A DNA stretch of 64,000 bases, from positions 1 to 64,000 of the forward strand of contig JALHFZ010000001.1 in the NCBI GenBank assembly GCA_022837505.1, given 5' to 3'. Positions 16,164 through 23,717 of this stretch are shown in pieces; the stretch's first letter is position 1; every line of letters starts with the position of its first letter. The stretch comes from Synergistaceae bacterium (lineage in GTDB: Bacteria; Synergistota; Synergistia; Synergistales; Aminobacteriaceae). A model generated the notes under the pieces. It saw only the letters and a program-made list of their open reading frames with translations. It made no database searches and was not told where the DNA came from. A program made the position numbers and the translations under genes.

Positions 16164-17095
16164 CCTCCCTTGACCGCCTTGATTCCTCGCGATGCGAAGA
16201 CCGCCAGGGCTCTTTCCACTTCCTGCTCGGTAGGGGGCAGAATGCCCTCCATTTTGTACTCCCTTCCGAGATCCCGGTATTTCCCCTTCCCGATGGAATG
16301 ATAGGGAAGAATATTTACTCCCGTGAGGGTTGCCAGTTCCGCCGCAATTCCGGCAAGACGCTTCAATGTCTCCTCCGAGTCGTTTATGCCCGGGATCAGG
16401 GGGATCCGGATATTGATCCCTCCCCTGCCCAGGGATGCGATTTTTTCATCCAGCCGTACAAGGTTCGACAGAATGAGTCCGTTGGAGACGCCCGTGTACT
16501 TTTTGTGCTCTCGAGGATCGGCAAGCTTGAGGTCGAAGAGAAAAAGGTCCGCATATTCCGCCGCCTCCAGAAGGTAATCCAGGGGGGCGCACCCTGACGT
16601 ATCAACCGCAGCAGAAATTTCCCTCTCCTTGAGGGCCCTCAGGCAGGACAGAAGAAATTCCGGCTGCATAAAGGGCTCTCCTCCGGAAAAGGTGACTCCC
16701 CCTCCCGATTTGTCGTAAAAGGGAATATCCTTTTCCGCTTCCTTCACCAGCTCCCGGAGGGTAATCTTTCTGTCGGCAAAATCAATAGCAAGGGTCGGGC
16801 ATCTCTCTTCGCAGATCCGGCACCCTCTGCAGAGGGAGGCATCCCGCACCATCCCCCCGTCGCTCTCGCTCCAGGCTCCTTCCGGACAGACCGCAATGCA
16901 CCTTCCGCAACCTATGCACCGGTTCCGGTGCCATGAGAGTACGGGGACGGGCGATATACCCTCGGGGTTGTGGCACCACCAGCAGGAGAGGGGGCACCCC
17001 TTTAAGAAGAAGGTCGTCCGGATCCCCGGACCGTCGTGAACAGAATACCTTTTAATGTCAAAGAGTACCCCTTCTGTATTTTTTGATAACTCCAT
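16160..17095 (-). CDS. Glycyl-radical enzyme activating protein (radical SAM), HypE type
   Basis: A 311-residue radical-SAM activase. The SAM cluster is CPLSCWWC (CX3CX2C) near residue 35. A two-cluster ferredoxin insert follows (CIGCGRCIAVCP and CRGCRICEERCP, ~residues 60-105), then SGGEPFMQPEF. It generates the glycyl radical on the enzyme encoded next in the operon. Its start lies 7 bases after the ThiS-like gene. Confidence 0.92.
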   Translation of the reverse strand: MELSKNTEGVLFDIKRYSVHDGPGIRTTFFLKGCPLSCWWCHNPEGISPVPVLSWHRNRCIGCGRCIAVCPEGAWSESDGGMVRDASLCRGCRICEERCPTLAIDFADRKITLRELVKEAEKDIPFYDKSGGGVTFSGGEPFMQPEFLLSCLRALKEREISAAVDTSGCAPLDYLLEAAEYADLFLFDLKLADPREHKKYTGVSNGLILSNLVRLDEKIASLGRGGINIRIPLIPGINDSEETLKRLAGIAAELATLTGVNILPYHSIGKGKYRDLGREYKMEGILPPTEQEVERALAVFASRGIKAVKGG

Positions 17096-17102
17096 CCGTC
17101 CC

Positions 17103-17300
17103 CTACCCTCCGCTTATCATGTGCAGCACCTGTACATCAGCACCGTCTTCAATGCAGACCTTTTCAAACTGGTCGTTTCTGTAGGGCGTACCGTCAATCC
17201 AGACAGCAATCATCCGGAAAGTATATCCGCACTCGTCCAGAAGGGTCTGAATGGTCATCCCCTTCCGCCAGGGGATTTCCTTTCCGTTGACCAGGATCAT
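17103..17300 (-). CDS. ThiS/MoaD-like sulfur-carrier protein beside the AOR
   Basis: Sixty-five residues with a ubiquitin-like pattern, ILVNGKEIPW at the start and a C-terminal -SGG, the diglycine tail thiocarboxylated in ThiS and MoaD. Such carriers often sit with tungsten-dependent aldehyde oxidoreductases, where they probably serve in tungstopterin synthesis. Its start overlaps the AOR stop by four bases (ATGA). Confidence 0.78.
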   Translation of the reverse strand: MILVNGKEIPWRKGMTIQTLLDECGYTFRMIAVWIDGTPYRNDQFEKVCIEDGADVQVLHMISGG

Positions 17301-19447
17301 CCCCGGCGTTCGAGAACGTCGAGCACCTCGGGATAATCGATGCCGAGCCGCTTCACCGTCTCAATTGTAGGAATGCCCTCAGGGGTCCACCCCCGTCGTT
17401 CGTAGACGGCGTCCACAAGTTTCTCCCATTCCCGCCTTCTGTGGGCCTGAAGAAGGGAGATTTTCTCCTCCACGGGAAGTCCCTCGGGATCATGCCCCGC
17501 CTCTTTCAGTTTTCCGTCGAAATATTCGCTCCGGGCTTCCCATTCGTCAGGGAAGACCGGACCAAGGGCTCTGTCGGGGATGTTGTGATATTGGCGGGTT
17601 CCCTTGCCCATCCGGAGATTGAAGATTCTCTCATAATTATACACTCTTTCGGACTGGAGGATCATCTCCTCCCTGCTGAGGGGCTTTCCCGTCACGCCCT
17701 CGTAGATCTCAAGGTAGTTCTGCACATGTTCCGGAACCTTGGCGGCCTCGATCCCCTTGTAGCGGATACGGTTGTCCGAGGGTTCCACATCGTTCCAGGG
17801 AAGCTTGCAGACCCCCACAAGGGAAAACCACAGGCGGAAGTTCGGGAAGTAGAAGAGGGCCTCAGCCTTGTCCTCGAAGGTGGGCAGCTGTTTGTTGACC
17901 ATATCCATGAAAATGAGCCAGGCCTCGTCGTGCTGCGGTCCCTTGAGGGTGAGGAAATACCCTCCCCACTGGGCCATGGACTCCTGGCAGCGGTACTGGG
18001 AGACCTCAAGCCCCTGTCCCTCCATGCCGATCCGTTCCATGATCTCCCGGTCGGCGCCGTATTTATCGGCGAAGAGGGTTTTCATCCTGCGGATTCCCTG
18101 GCTGACGACATTGGCGAAGTCGTCCCGGCCGTCCATCATCCGGTGGATAAGTTCAAGGAGGTCGTCTTTGGCTCCGAAGTTCAGCTCGAGCCCGTTGGTG
18201 TGCTCTTCCGTAATGAGGCCCAGTTCGAAGCACTCGCAGACGAAGGCAAGGCCCGTCCCGAGGGAGATGGTGTCGAGGGCGTAATGGTCTGCGTAGAAAT
18301 TGGCCTCGATGGTCCACAGGGGATCAAAAATCCCCACGTTCGGCCCGAGGCTTGCCGCCGTCTCATATTCCGGGCCGTCAACGGTGACCTTCTGCCCCCT
18401 GCAGGGACCGGTGAGCAGCTCGAACCCATCCACAGCCTTGGCGCAGGCCAGAGAGCAGCCGTACCAGCAGCCGTCGGCATACCCCTGGGTGAAGCCGTAC
18501 CGCACGGGGTCGATCTCCATAATATCTTCATGCCGCCCGAACTTGAAGTTGTTCACCGGCAATATGTCATAGTCGTTCATCACGAGGTTCAGGTGGGCCG
18601 TCCCGATCTTGCGCATAAGGCACTGGACGTCGTCGTTCTGACGGATTTCCCGGTGGAGTTTCGTTCCGACCTTCTGGAGCACGGAGAGATCCGCCGGGTT
18701 GTTCTCCGTGCCTGAGAAATTCCGCTTCTTCACCACAAGGGCGAGTATTTTTTTATCCCGGAGGACCGTACCGCCGCCCCCCCGTCCTGCCTGCTTGAGC
18801 CTGGGCAGCCCGCGCCGGGGGTCGTAGAAGCTGAAGTTGAGTGCCCCCCACCAGCTGTGTTCCGCCGCTTCCCCCGAGGAGATCACCGAGATGTTCCGTT
18901 TATCCTCTTCATTTTCCGCGAAATGATCGTGGAGAGCTTCAGTAACGGTATAGGAATTCCGGTCCTCCGGCTCCCAGGCGAAGAGGCGGACAACTCCTTC
19001 ATCCCCGTCGATAAAGAGCACTACGTTTTCCGACGCCTTGCCCGAGACGGAGAGGGCGTCGAACCCCGAGGCCTTCATAAATGGGCCGAAGTACCCGCCG
19101 GCGTTGCTGTTGTAGGTCTGTCCCGTCAGAGGGGACAGAAAGACCGTATAGGTTTTGCCCGTTCCGGGGTACTGGGTGATGCCGCAGATAGGCCCGCCGG
19201 AGATGACGAGGGCATTCTCCGGGTCATCCCATTTCGACCGGGGAGTGACTTTATCCCAGAGGATCTTGAGTCCGAACCCCCTGCCTCCCGTAAACTTTTC
19301 GATCATATCCTCGCTTACCGGGAGGACATCACATGAAAAAGCCCCGTCCTCCCTGCCCAGATCCACGGAAAGAAATTCCTTCGAGTAGCCCCGGTAGAGT
19401 TTTTTCGGCTCATACTTCCATTCGGCGAGCAGTCTCATCTCCTCCAT
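17297..19447 (-). CDS. Tungsten-type aldehyde:ferredoxin oxidoreductase (AOR)
   Basis: A 716-residue AOR-family enzyme. The N-terminal pterin-binding domain has LSVDLGRE, GGRGFGLKIL, SGGPICG and YNSNAGGYFGPFMKASGFDAL. The family motif appears as AGRGGGGTV (residues ~220-228). A 4Fe-4S motif CX3CX3C (Cys327, Cys331, Cys335, in DGCWYGCSLAC) lies midway, with a further Cys in VCECFELG. AORs oxidise an aldehyde to its acid and reduce ferredoxin. Neighbours suggest glutamate-5-semialdehyde, the open form of pyrroline-5-carboxylate, as substrate; this is inference. A four-cluster ferredoxin gene lies four bases upstream. Confidence 0.9.
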   Translation of the reverse strand: MEEMRLLAEWKYEPKKLYRGYSKEFLSVDLGREDGAFSCDVLPVSEDMIEKFTGGRGFGLKILWDKVTPRSKWDDPENALVISGGPICGITQYPGTGKTYTVFLSPLTGQTYNSNAGGYFGPFMKASGFDALSVSGKASENVVLFIDGDEGVVRLFAWEPEDRNSYTVTEALHDHFAENEEDKRNISVISSGEAAEHSWWGALNFSFYDPRRGLPRLKQAGRGGGGTVLRDKKILALVVKKRNFSGTENNPADLSVLQKVGTKLHREIRQNDDVQCLMRKIGTAHLNLVMNDYDILPVNNFKFGRHEDIMEIDPVRYGFTQGYADGCWYGCSLACAKAVDGFELLTGPCRGQKVTVDGPEYETAASLGPNVGIFDPLWTIEANFYADHYALDTISLGTGLAFVCECFELGLITEEHTNGLELNFGAKDDLLELIHRMMDGRDDFANVVSQGIRRMKTLFADKYGADREIMERIGMEGQGLEVSQYRCQESMAQWGGYFLTLKGPQHDEAWLIFMDMVNKQLPTFEDKAEALFYFPNFRLWFSLVGVCKLPWNDVEPSDNRIRYKGIEAAKVPEHVQNYLEIYEGVTGKPLSREEMILQSERVYNYERIFNLRMGKGTRQYHNIPDRALGPVFPDEWEARSEYFDGKLKEAGHDPEGLPVEEKISLLQAHRRREWEKLVDAVYERRGWTPEGIPTIETVKRLGIDYPEVLDVLERRG

Positions 19448-19450
19448 GGT

Positions 19451-19843
19451 CTAGGCCTCCTTCTCTTCGACAATGGACAGAACGTCCTGAGGACAGGCCT
19501 TGACGCAGATTCCGCAGGCCACACACTTGAAGGGAGAGGGGATGTCAGAGGAGAAGAACATGGACGCCGACGGGCAGAACTCGACGCATATAAGGCAGGA
19601 AGTGCACCTATCCCTTCGGATCTGGACAACGCCGTTTTTATCCCGCTCAAGGGCCATGGAGGAGCATACGGCGATGCATCCTCCGCACTGGTTGCACACC
19701 TTGATATCCGGCAGACCGGTGACGTTGTTCACGGAAATGCGGGAGAGGGCCGGGTCGTCCTTTTTCGCCCATGCCTTCGAACAGGCGGCCATGCACGAAC
19801 CGCACATTGTACAGCGGTCAAGCCTGTATTTCAGAAATTTCAT
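19451..19843 (-). CDS. Polyferredoxin with four [4Fe-4S] motifs, AOR partner
   Basis: 130 residues almost made of cysteine motifs: CTMCGSCMAAC, CNQCGGCIAVC, CTSCLICVEFCP and CVACGICVKACP. It resembles the electron-transfer subunit (AorB/HycB type) encoded with many bacterial AORs. It probably carries electrons between the AOR, the adjacent flavin dehydrogenase complex and soluble ferredoxin. It begins 26 bases after the FAD dehydrogenase gene. Confidence 0.88.
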   Translation of the reverse strand: MKFLKYRLDRCTMCGSCMAACSKAWAKKDDPALSRISVNNVTGLPDIKVCNQCGGCIAVCSSMALERDKNGVVQIRRDRCTSCLICVEFCPSASMFFSSDIPSPFKCVACGICVKACPQDVLSIVEEKEA

Positions 19844-19869
19844 GGAAACACTCCTTTTGTGTTAATTTT

Positions 19870-21018
19870 CTATACCACGTTGGACTCTCTGATATGCTCT
19901 CCCCGGGCGAACCGGCGGTAGTCGAGCATGGAAAAATCGATATCCGGCCTCTGCCCCGTGAGATGCTGGGCGAGGATCTTCCCGGCCACGGGAGCCAGCA
20001 TGAAGCCATGGCCCGAATACCCCGTGGAATGGTAGAAATTTTTGACATCCGTTTCGCCGATGATGGGCTGGGCGTCCGGTGTCATATCATACATTCCCGA
20101 CCAGTGCCTTGCAATCCGGATCCCCCTGGTCCTCGGGAGAAGGCGGGCCAGAATGGCCGACATGGCCTCGATAAATTGCCAGGTAGTCTTCATCTCATAG
20201 TCCTCGGGGTGCCCTTCCGGGCTCATGCCGCAGATGATCGAGCCGTGGGGGCGCTGCTGGATGTAGTAATTGCCGGAAAAGCTCATGAGCATGCAGGGGC
20301 ATACCCCCGGGGCGACAGGCTCCGTGATCATGATCTCGTGCCGTTCACCCCAGTTGGGAAGGTCTATCCCCGCCATCTTCGCGATGAACTGGGCGTAGGC
20401 TCCGGCGCAGTTGATCACCAGGGGGGCAAGAATCTCCCCCTTGTCGGTCAGGACTCCCCTGACGGTGTTGTCCTCCACAAGGATTCCCGTGCAGGCCGTA
20501 TGGCGGAAGCAGCGTACGCCGAGCCGCTTGGCCGCCTCCATGTAGGCGAAGGTGGTCAGGAAGGGGTCGGCATGGCCGTCCCGGGCGTGAAAGAAAAAAG
20601 CCAGGGCGTCATCGGCCGCGAGGCCCGGGCAGATTTTCCGGGCTTCCGAAAGGGTGACCATGCGGGATTCGATCCCCAGGGAGTTTTGCAGCACCATCCC
20701 CCTGCGGAGGGTCTCCACCTCCTCGGGAGTATAGGCCACAAGGAGGTACCCCCCCTGATTCAGCCCTATATCCATCCCCAGCTCCTGATCGAGCTGCTCG
20801 AAGATGTCGAGGGCCGCTACTCCCAGGCGGCAGTTCATCTCCGTCCCCCACTGGGCACGGATTCCCGCTCCGCAGCGGCCGGTAGATCCCCCGCAGATGG
20901 TGTCTTTCTCCAGGAGGACGATATTCTTCATTCCGTTTTTAGCGAGATAGTAGGCCGTTGAAGCGCCGATAATGCCTCCCCCTATGATGACTGCGTCGGC
21001 CCTGTTCTTCCATTCCAT
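19870..21018 (-). CDS. FAD-dependent amino-acid dehydrogenase, catalytic subunit (proline/sarcosine dehydrogenase-like, DAO family)
   Basis: 382 residues from ATG 21018, which shares one base with the preceding stop and has GGAGGAG upstream. The Rossmann FAD loop is DAVIIGGGIIGASTAYYLAKNG. STGRCGAGIRAQWG is the segment typical of SoxB and archaeal L-proline dehydrogenase beta subunits, and STGYSGHGFMLAPVAGK is the C-terminal FAD motif. It oxidises a secondary or D-amino acid at the alpha C-N bond. The accompanying Fe-S and NAD/FAD subunits indicate a multi-subunit dehydrogenase; proline, hydroxyproline or an N-methyl derivative is plausible. Confidence 0.85.
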   Translation of the reverse strand: MEWKNRADAVIIGGGIIGASTAYYLAKNGMKNIVLLEKDTICGGSTGRCGAGIRAQWGTEMNCRLGVAALDIFEQLDQELGMDIGLNQGGYLLVAYTPEEVETLRRGMVLQNSLGIESRMVTLSEARKICPGLAADDALAFFFHARDGHADPFLTTFAYMEAAKRLGVRCFRHTACTGILVEDNTVRGVLTDKGEILAPLVINCAGAYAQFIAKMAGIDLPNWGERHEIMITEPVAPGVCPCMLMSFSGNYYIQQRPHGSIICGMSPEGHPEDYEMKTTWQFIEAMSAILARLLPRTRGIRIARHWSGMYDMTPDAQPIIGETDVKNFYHSTGYSGHGFMLAPVAGKILAQHLTGQRPDIDFSMLDYRRFARGEHIRESNVV

Positions 21019-21314
21019 CACTCTTCTCCTCCCTCTGCGAGAAGGCTGATCTTTATGGGCTTCACCGGAGGCCGCACTGTCGCCGGGTGAATCTCGGTAA
21101 TGGGCTTCCCGGTCTTTCTGGCGATCTCCCTCAGGAGTATATCCTGGCATCCCCGTCCCTGGCACGGGCCCATTCCGACCCGCAGAACCCTTTTGAGCTC
21201 CTCTACGGTGTCATACCCTTTTTCGATCCATTCATCGATCTCTTCAAGGGTAACCTCTTCGCATCGGCACACATAGATGGGTTCCTGGATTTCTTTTTTG
21301 TCGGCCATGGTCAT
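21018..21314 (-). CDS. BFD-like [2Fe-2S] subunit of the amino-acid dehydrogenase
   Basis: About 98 residues from ATG 21314 (ATGA overlap with the upstream gene). It carries the BFD-type motif YVCRCEEVTLEEI ... GMGPCQGRGCQ, four cysteines for a [2Fe-2S] cluster. In sarcosine oxidase and archaeal proline dehydrogenase complexes this module is a small gamma subunit or part of the alpha subunit. Here it is a separate protein between the ferredoxin subunit and the catalytic subunit. Confidence 0.82.
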   Translation of the reverse strand: MTMADKKEIQEPIYVCRCEEVTLEEIDEWIEKGYDTVEELKRVLRVGMGPCQGRGCQDILLREIARKTGKPITEIHPATVRPPVKPIKISLLAEGGEE

Positions 21315-21817
21315 TTCACCACCCTTATGGCGCGGAATTCCCGCACGAGATTCTTCGGTGCCGACACATGGATAACATAGGTCCGGTCCTTCCGGGGCTG
21401 GGTAATGTTCTCCACCGTCCCCTCGGCGATGCATTTTCCTTCCCGGTCCAGACAGAGGACTTTTTCCCCCTTGACAGGCAGGGGGAGCATTTCGTAGGGA
21501 AGCTTATACAAAGCCAGATCGTCCGAAAAAGTGAGGTCGATGACAAAGCAGGCCAGTCCGGGGCAGGAGGCGACGCAGAGGGTGCACCCCGTACATTTTG
21601 AATGATCCACCGACGGGGTATCGTTGATATCGCTGAAGGGCCGTATGGCCCCGGTGGGACAGCTCGTGGCGCAGGGATTGCAAGGAATGCGCTGAGGGCA
21701 TTCCACCACAACGAGACCACCCTTCTTGTTCTTCCAGAGTTCTTCCGGAGGGAGGATGGCCCCTTCCCGTTCTTCGGTCAGGATGCCGCTGTTGAAAAGC
21801 ATTTCTTTGTCATCCAT
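21311..21817 (-). CDS. [4Fe-4S] ferredoxin-domain subunit of the amino-acid dehydrogenase
   Basis: 168 residues. Two cluster motifs lie at ~38-92 (IPCNPCATSCPTGAI and CTGCTLCVASCPG), followed by a beta-rich C-terminal domain of ~75 residues without cysteine motifs. The order of this gene, directly after an NAD/FAD subunit and before a BFD protein, matches multi-subunit proline-dehydrogenase-like complexes. It overlaps both neighbours. Confidence 0.82.
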   Translation of the reverse strand: MDDKEMLFNSGILTEEREGAILPPEELWKNKKGGLVVVECPQRIPCNPCATSCPTGAIRPFSDINDTPSVDHSKCTGCTLCVASCPGLACFVIDLTFSDDLALYKLPYEMLPLPVKGEKVLCLDREGKCIAEGTVENITQPRKDRTYVIHVSAPKNLVREFRAIRVVK

Positions 21818-22919
21818 TATGTACAGCCTCCCAATCCTCGGTCAGGACGCAGGTCAAACCCTGACAGATCCTCTTTCCGGCCTCTCCCGACCGAAGGGCC
21901 TGAAGACGCCCCCAATATTCCTCGAGTCTTCCGTGCTCCGTGGGATATCCGAGGCTCTTCAGGGCGGAAAGGCCGGCCACCCGCCCCTCCACCATGGCGG
22001 CGCTCGCCTCCTCAATGCCGCTCGCGTCGCCGGCAGTGAAGAACTTCGGGTTTGAGGTCTGCATGGAACTGTCCCTCCGGGCGACATTGCCGCAGAGCTC
22101 GGGGACGTACATCATCTCACACCCCGCCTGGGAGAGGATTTCCGTGGTCGGCGTCAGACCGACGGCGATGCAGATCACGTCGCAGTCGATTTTCTTTTCC
22201 TCGCCGACGGGCTCGAACCGTTCGTTCAGTTCAGTGATCATGGCTCCTGTAATGATCTCGTCGCCGAGGGCGCGTTTTATGGAATGGCGCAGCAGGATCG
22301 GAACGCCCATTCTCCGCACCTTGGCGGCATGAACCCAGTAGCCGCCGACTTTGGGCGCCGCTTCCACGATGGCCGCCACTTCAACCCCTGCCTGCATGAG
22401 CTGATAGCTGACGATAAGGCCTATATTGCCCGCACCCACCATAAGGACCCGCTTCCCCGGAACGACTCCGTAGACGTTCATGATCGTCTGTACCGCTCCC
22501 GCCCCGTAAACGCCGGGCAGGTCGTTGTTCACGAAGGGAATCAGCCGCTCCTGGGCGCCCGTGGCGACTATGGCCCGATCCGCCTTTATGGTGAAAAACT
22601 CATCCTCATCCCGCATGGCGGTAAAGGTGTCATCCTCCGAATAATACCCTGTGACGGTTGTGTTGGTGTGGATTTCAATATTTTCTTTGCAGGATTCCAT
22701 TTCCTTCAGCAGAATGTCGGCTATTTTGAACCCCCGGGTTCCCGCATATTCATCCTTGCTTCCGAAGAACTTGTGGGTCTGCTTTACGAGCTGTCCCCCC
22801 AGATGCAGGTCGCTTTCCAGAATCATGACCTTTGCCCCCGCTGCCGCGGCCTCCGCCGCCGCGCTGAGACCTGCCGCTCCTCCCCCGATGACGAGAATCT
22901 CTGTCTCGAGCCGTTTCAT
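21810..22919 (-). CDS. FAD/NAD(P)-dependent oxidoreductase subunit (HcnB / SoxA-like)
   Basis: 369 residues from ATG 22919. It has two dinucleotide folds: TEILVIGGGAAGLSAAAEAAAAG (FAD) and RVLMVGAGNIGLIVSYQLMQAG (NAD(P)), with VATGAQERLIPF and FFTAGDASGIEEASAA. It resembles HcnB and the NAD-binding part of heterotetrameric sarcosine oxidase alpha, a role that passes electrons from the FAD subunit to NAD+ or Fe-S carriers. Confidence 0.85.
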   Translation of the reverse strand: MKRLETEILVIGGGAAGLSAAAEAAAAGAKVMILESDLHLGGQLVKQTHKFFGSKDEYAGTRGFKIADILLKEMESCKENIEIHTNTTVTGYYSEDDTFTAMRDEDEFFTIKADRAIVATGAQERLIPFVNNDLPGVYGAGAVQTIMNVYGVVPGKRVLMVGAGNIGLIVSYQLMQAGVEVAAIVEAAPKVGGYWVHAAKVRRMGVPILLRHSIKRALGDEIITGAMITELNERFEPVGEEKKIDCDVICIAVGLTPTTEILSQAGCEMMYVPELCGNVARRDSSMQTSNPKFFTAGDASGIEEASAAMVEGRVAGLSALKSLGYPTEHGRLEEYWGRLQALRSGEAGKRICQGLTCVLTEDWEAVHNG

Positions 22920-22926
22920 GATCTTC

Positions 22927-23286
22927 TCACTCCGCCCCTTCGAAAACCTTCCCCTTGCCGTGCTGAGTCTCAACCTTCATGCCGGCTTTCAGGGGAGTAA
23001 TGCAGGTGCGCACATTCGGAACGCCGTCCACCACCATAAAGCAGCTGCTGCATTTGCCGATGGCGCAGAAAAAACCCCGGGGTCGGTGTTTTTCCGCCGT
23101 CTCGCGGTACACTCTCACTCCGTTCGCGTGAAGGGCCATGGCGATGGGTTCGCCCTCATGCCCCTCCATGGAATTTCCGTCAAAGGTGAAGGTAATCTTC
23201 TCCCCGTGGGAAAATTCAAGAATCGGGTGGTCATGAATCAGATCCATCCTCCCGACGCCCCTTTCCGGACCACTTTTTTCGTCCAA
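22927..23286 (-). CDS. [2Fe-2S] ferredoxin subunit (Fer2_4, HcnA-like)
   Basis: About 105-119 residues. The plant-type cluster pattern is FFCAIGKCSSCFMVVDGVPNVRTC, with ITFTFDGNSMEGHEGEPIAMALHANGVRVYR as the upstream beta-grasp. This is the small HcnA-type subunit, corresponding to the N-terminus of sarcosine oxidase alpha. Start is uncertain: TTG 23286 has AGGAGG ten bases upstream, and ATG 23247 begins at a later RBS. It is the first gene of the long operon that ends with the TRAP transporter. Confidence 0.82.
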   Translation of the reverse strand: MDEKSGPERGVGRMDLIHDHPILEFSHGEKITFTFDGNSMEGHEGEPIAMALHANGVRVYRETAEKHRPRGFFCAIGKCSSCFMVVDGVPNVRTCITPLKAGMKVETQHGKGKVFEGAE

Positions 23287-23717
23287 AACCTGCTTTCCTC
23301 CTTCCAGGCACGTTCAGGAAGAACATGCCTCCTGCCAGATGTGGGAAAAACTCTGAAGAAAAAAGACGAAGTATGAAAAACTGATCTTTCCGGCTTCGGG
23401 AGATCTGCCATCCTTTCTATGCAAATTATTTTACTTTTTATTGTGAGTTTATTCTCTTACTTACGAGGTTGTCTTGTCAAGAAGTTTTCGAGGTGAAATT
23501 CCAGGGGGATCACAAGATTTTTTGACCTCTGCTTCCTGTATTTGCTGTATTTGCTGAATTTGCACAACTCTCCGGAGGGAGTGATTCTCATTAATAGAGA
23601 AAAGGCAGAATGGTATATAATCCATTTCAAAGGGAAGTCCTCTTCTTTTATCCCTTCCTCTGACAGCCCGGGAGAAGGAACGGGGAGAGATCTCTCCCAT
23701 ACAAGGGGGTGCACGTA
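23287..23717. promoter_or_regulatory. Divergent intergenic region controlling the hydroxyproline-type operon and the OCD-family gene
   Basis: About 430 AT-rich bases. For the plus-strand gene, TATAAT lies at 23616-23621 with a poor -35 box, leaving a ~90-base leader. For the minus-strand operon a TTGACA sits at 23475-23480, but the downstream -10 is weak. Between them are three 9-base repeats (23537-23563), a possible regulator-binding site. Small frames here look non-coding. Confidence 0.45.
23537..23563. repeat. Three tandem 9-base repeats (TGTATTTGC)
   Basis: TGTATTTGC, TGTATTTGC, TGAATTTGC in direct succession inside the divergent control region. It could be a cooperative operator; function unknown. 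Confidence 0.6.

Noticed and set aside
16163..17095. Pyruvate formate-lyase or choline TMA-lyase identity for the GRE pair
   Set aside because: The GRE has the GCIETG motif and HypD-type active-site residues, not the double Cys of PFL or the GCVEP of CutC.
23537..23563. Short repeats considered as a CRISPR remnant
   Set aside because: Nine-base units without spacers and no cas genes.
23457..23714. Small minus-strand frames in the divergent control region
   Set aside because: No ribosome-binding site, and they would cross the promoter and repeats of the OCD-family gene.
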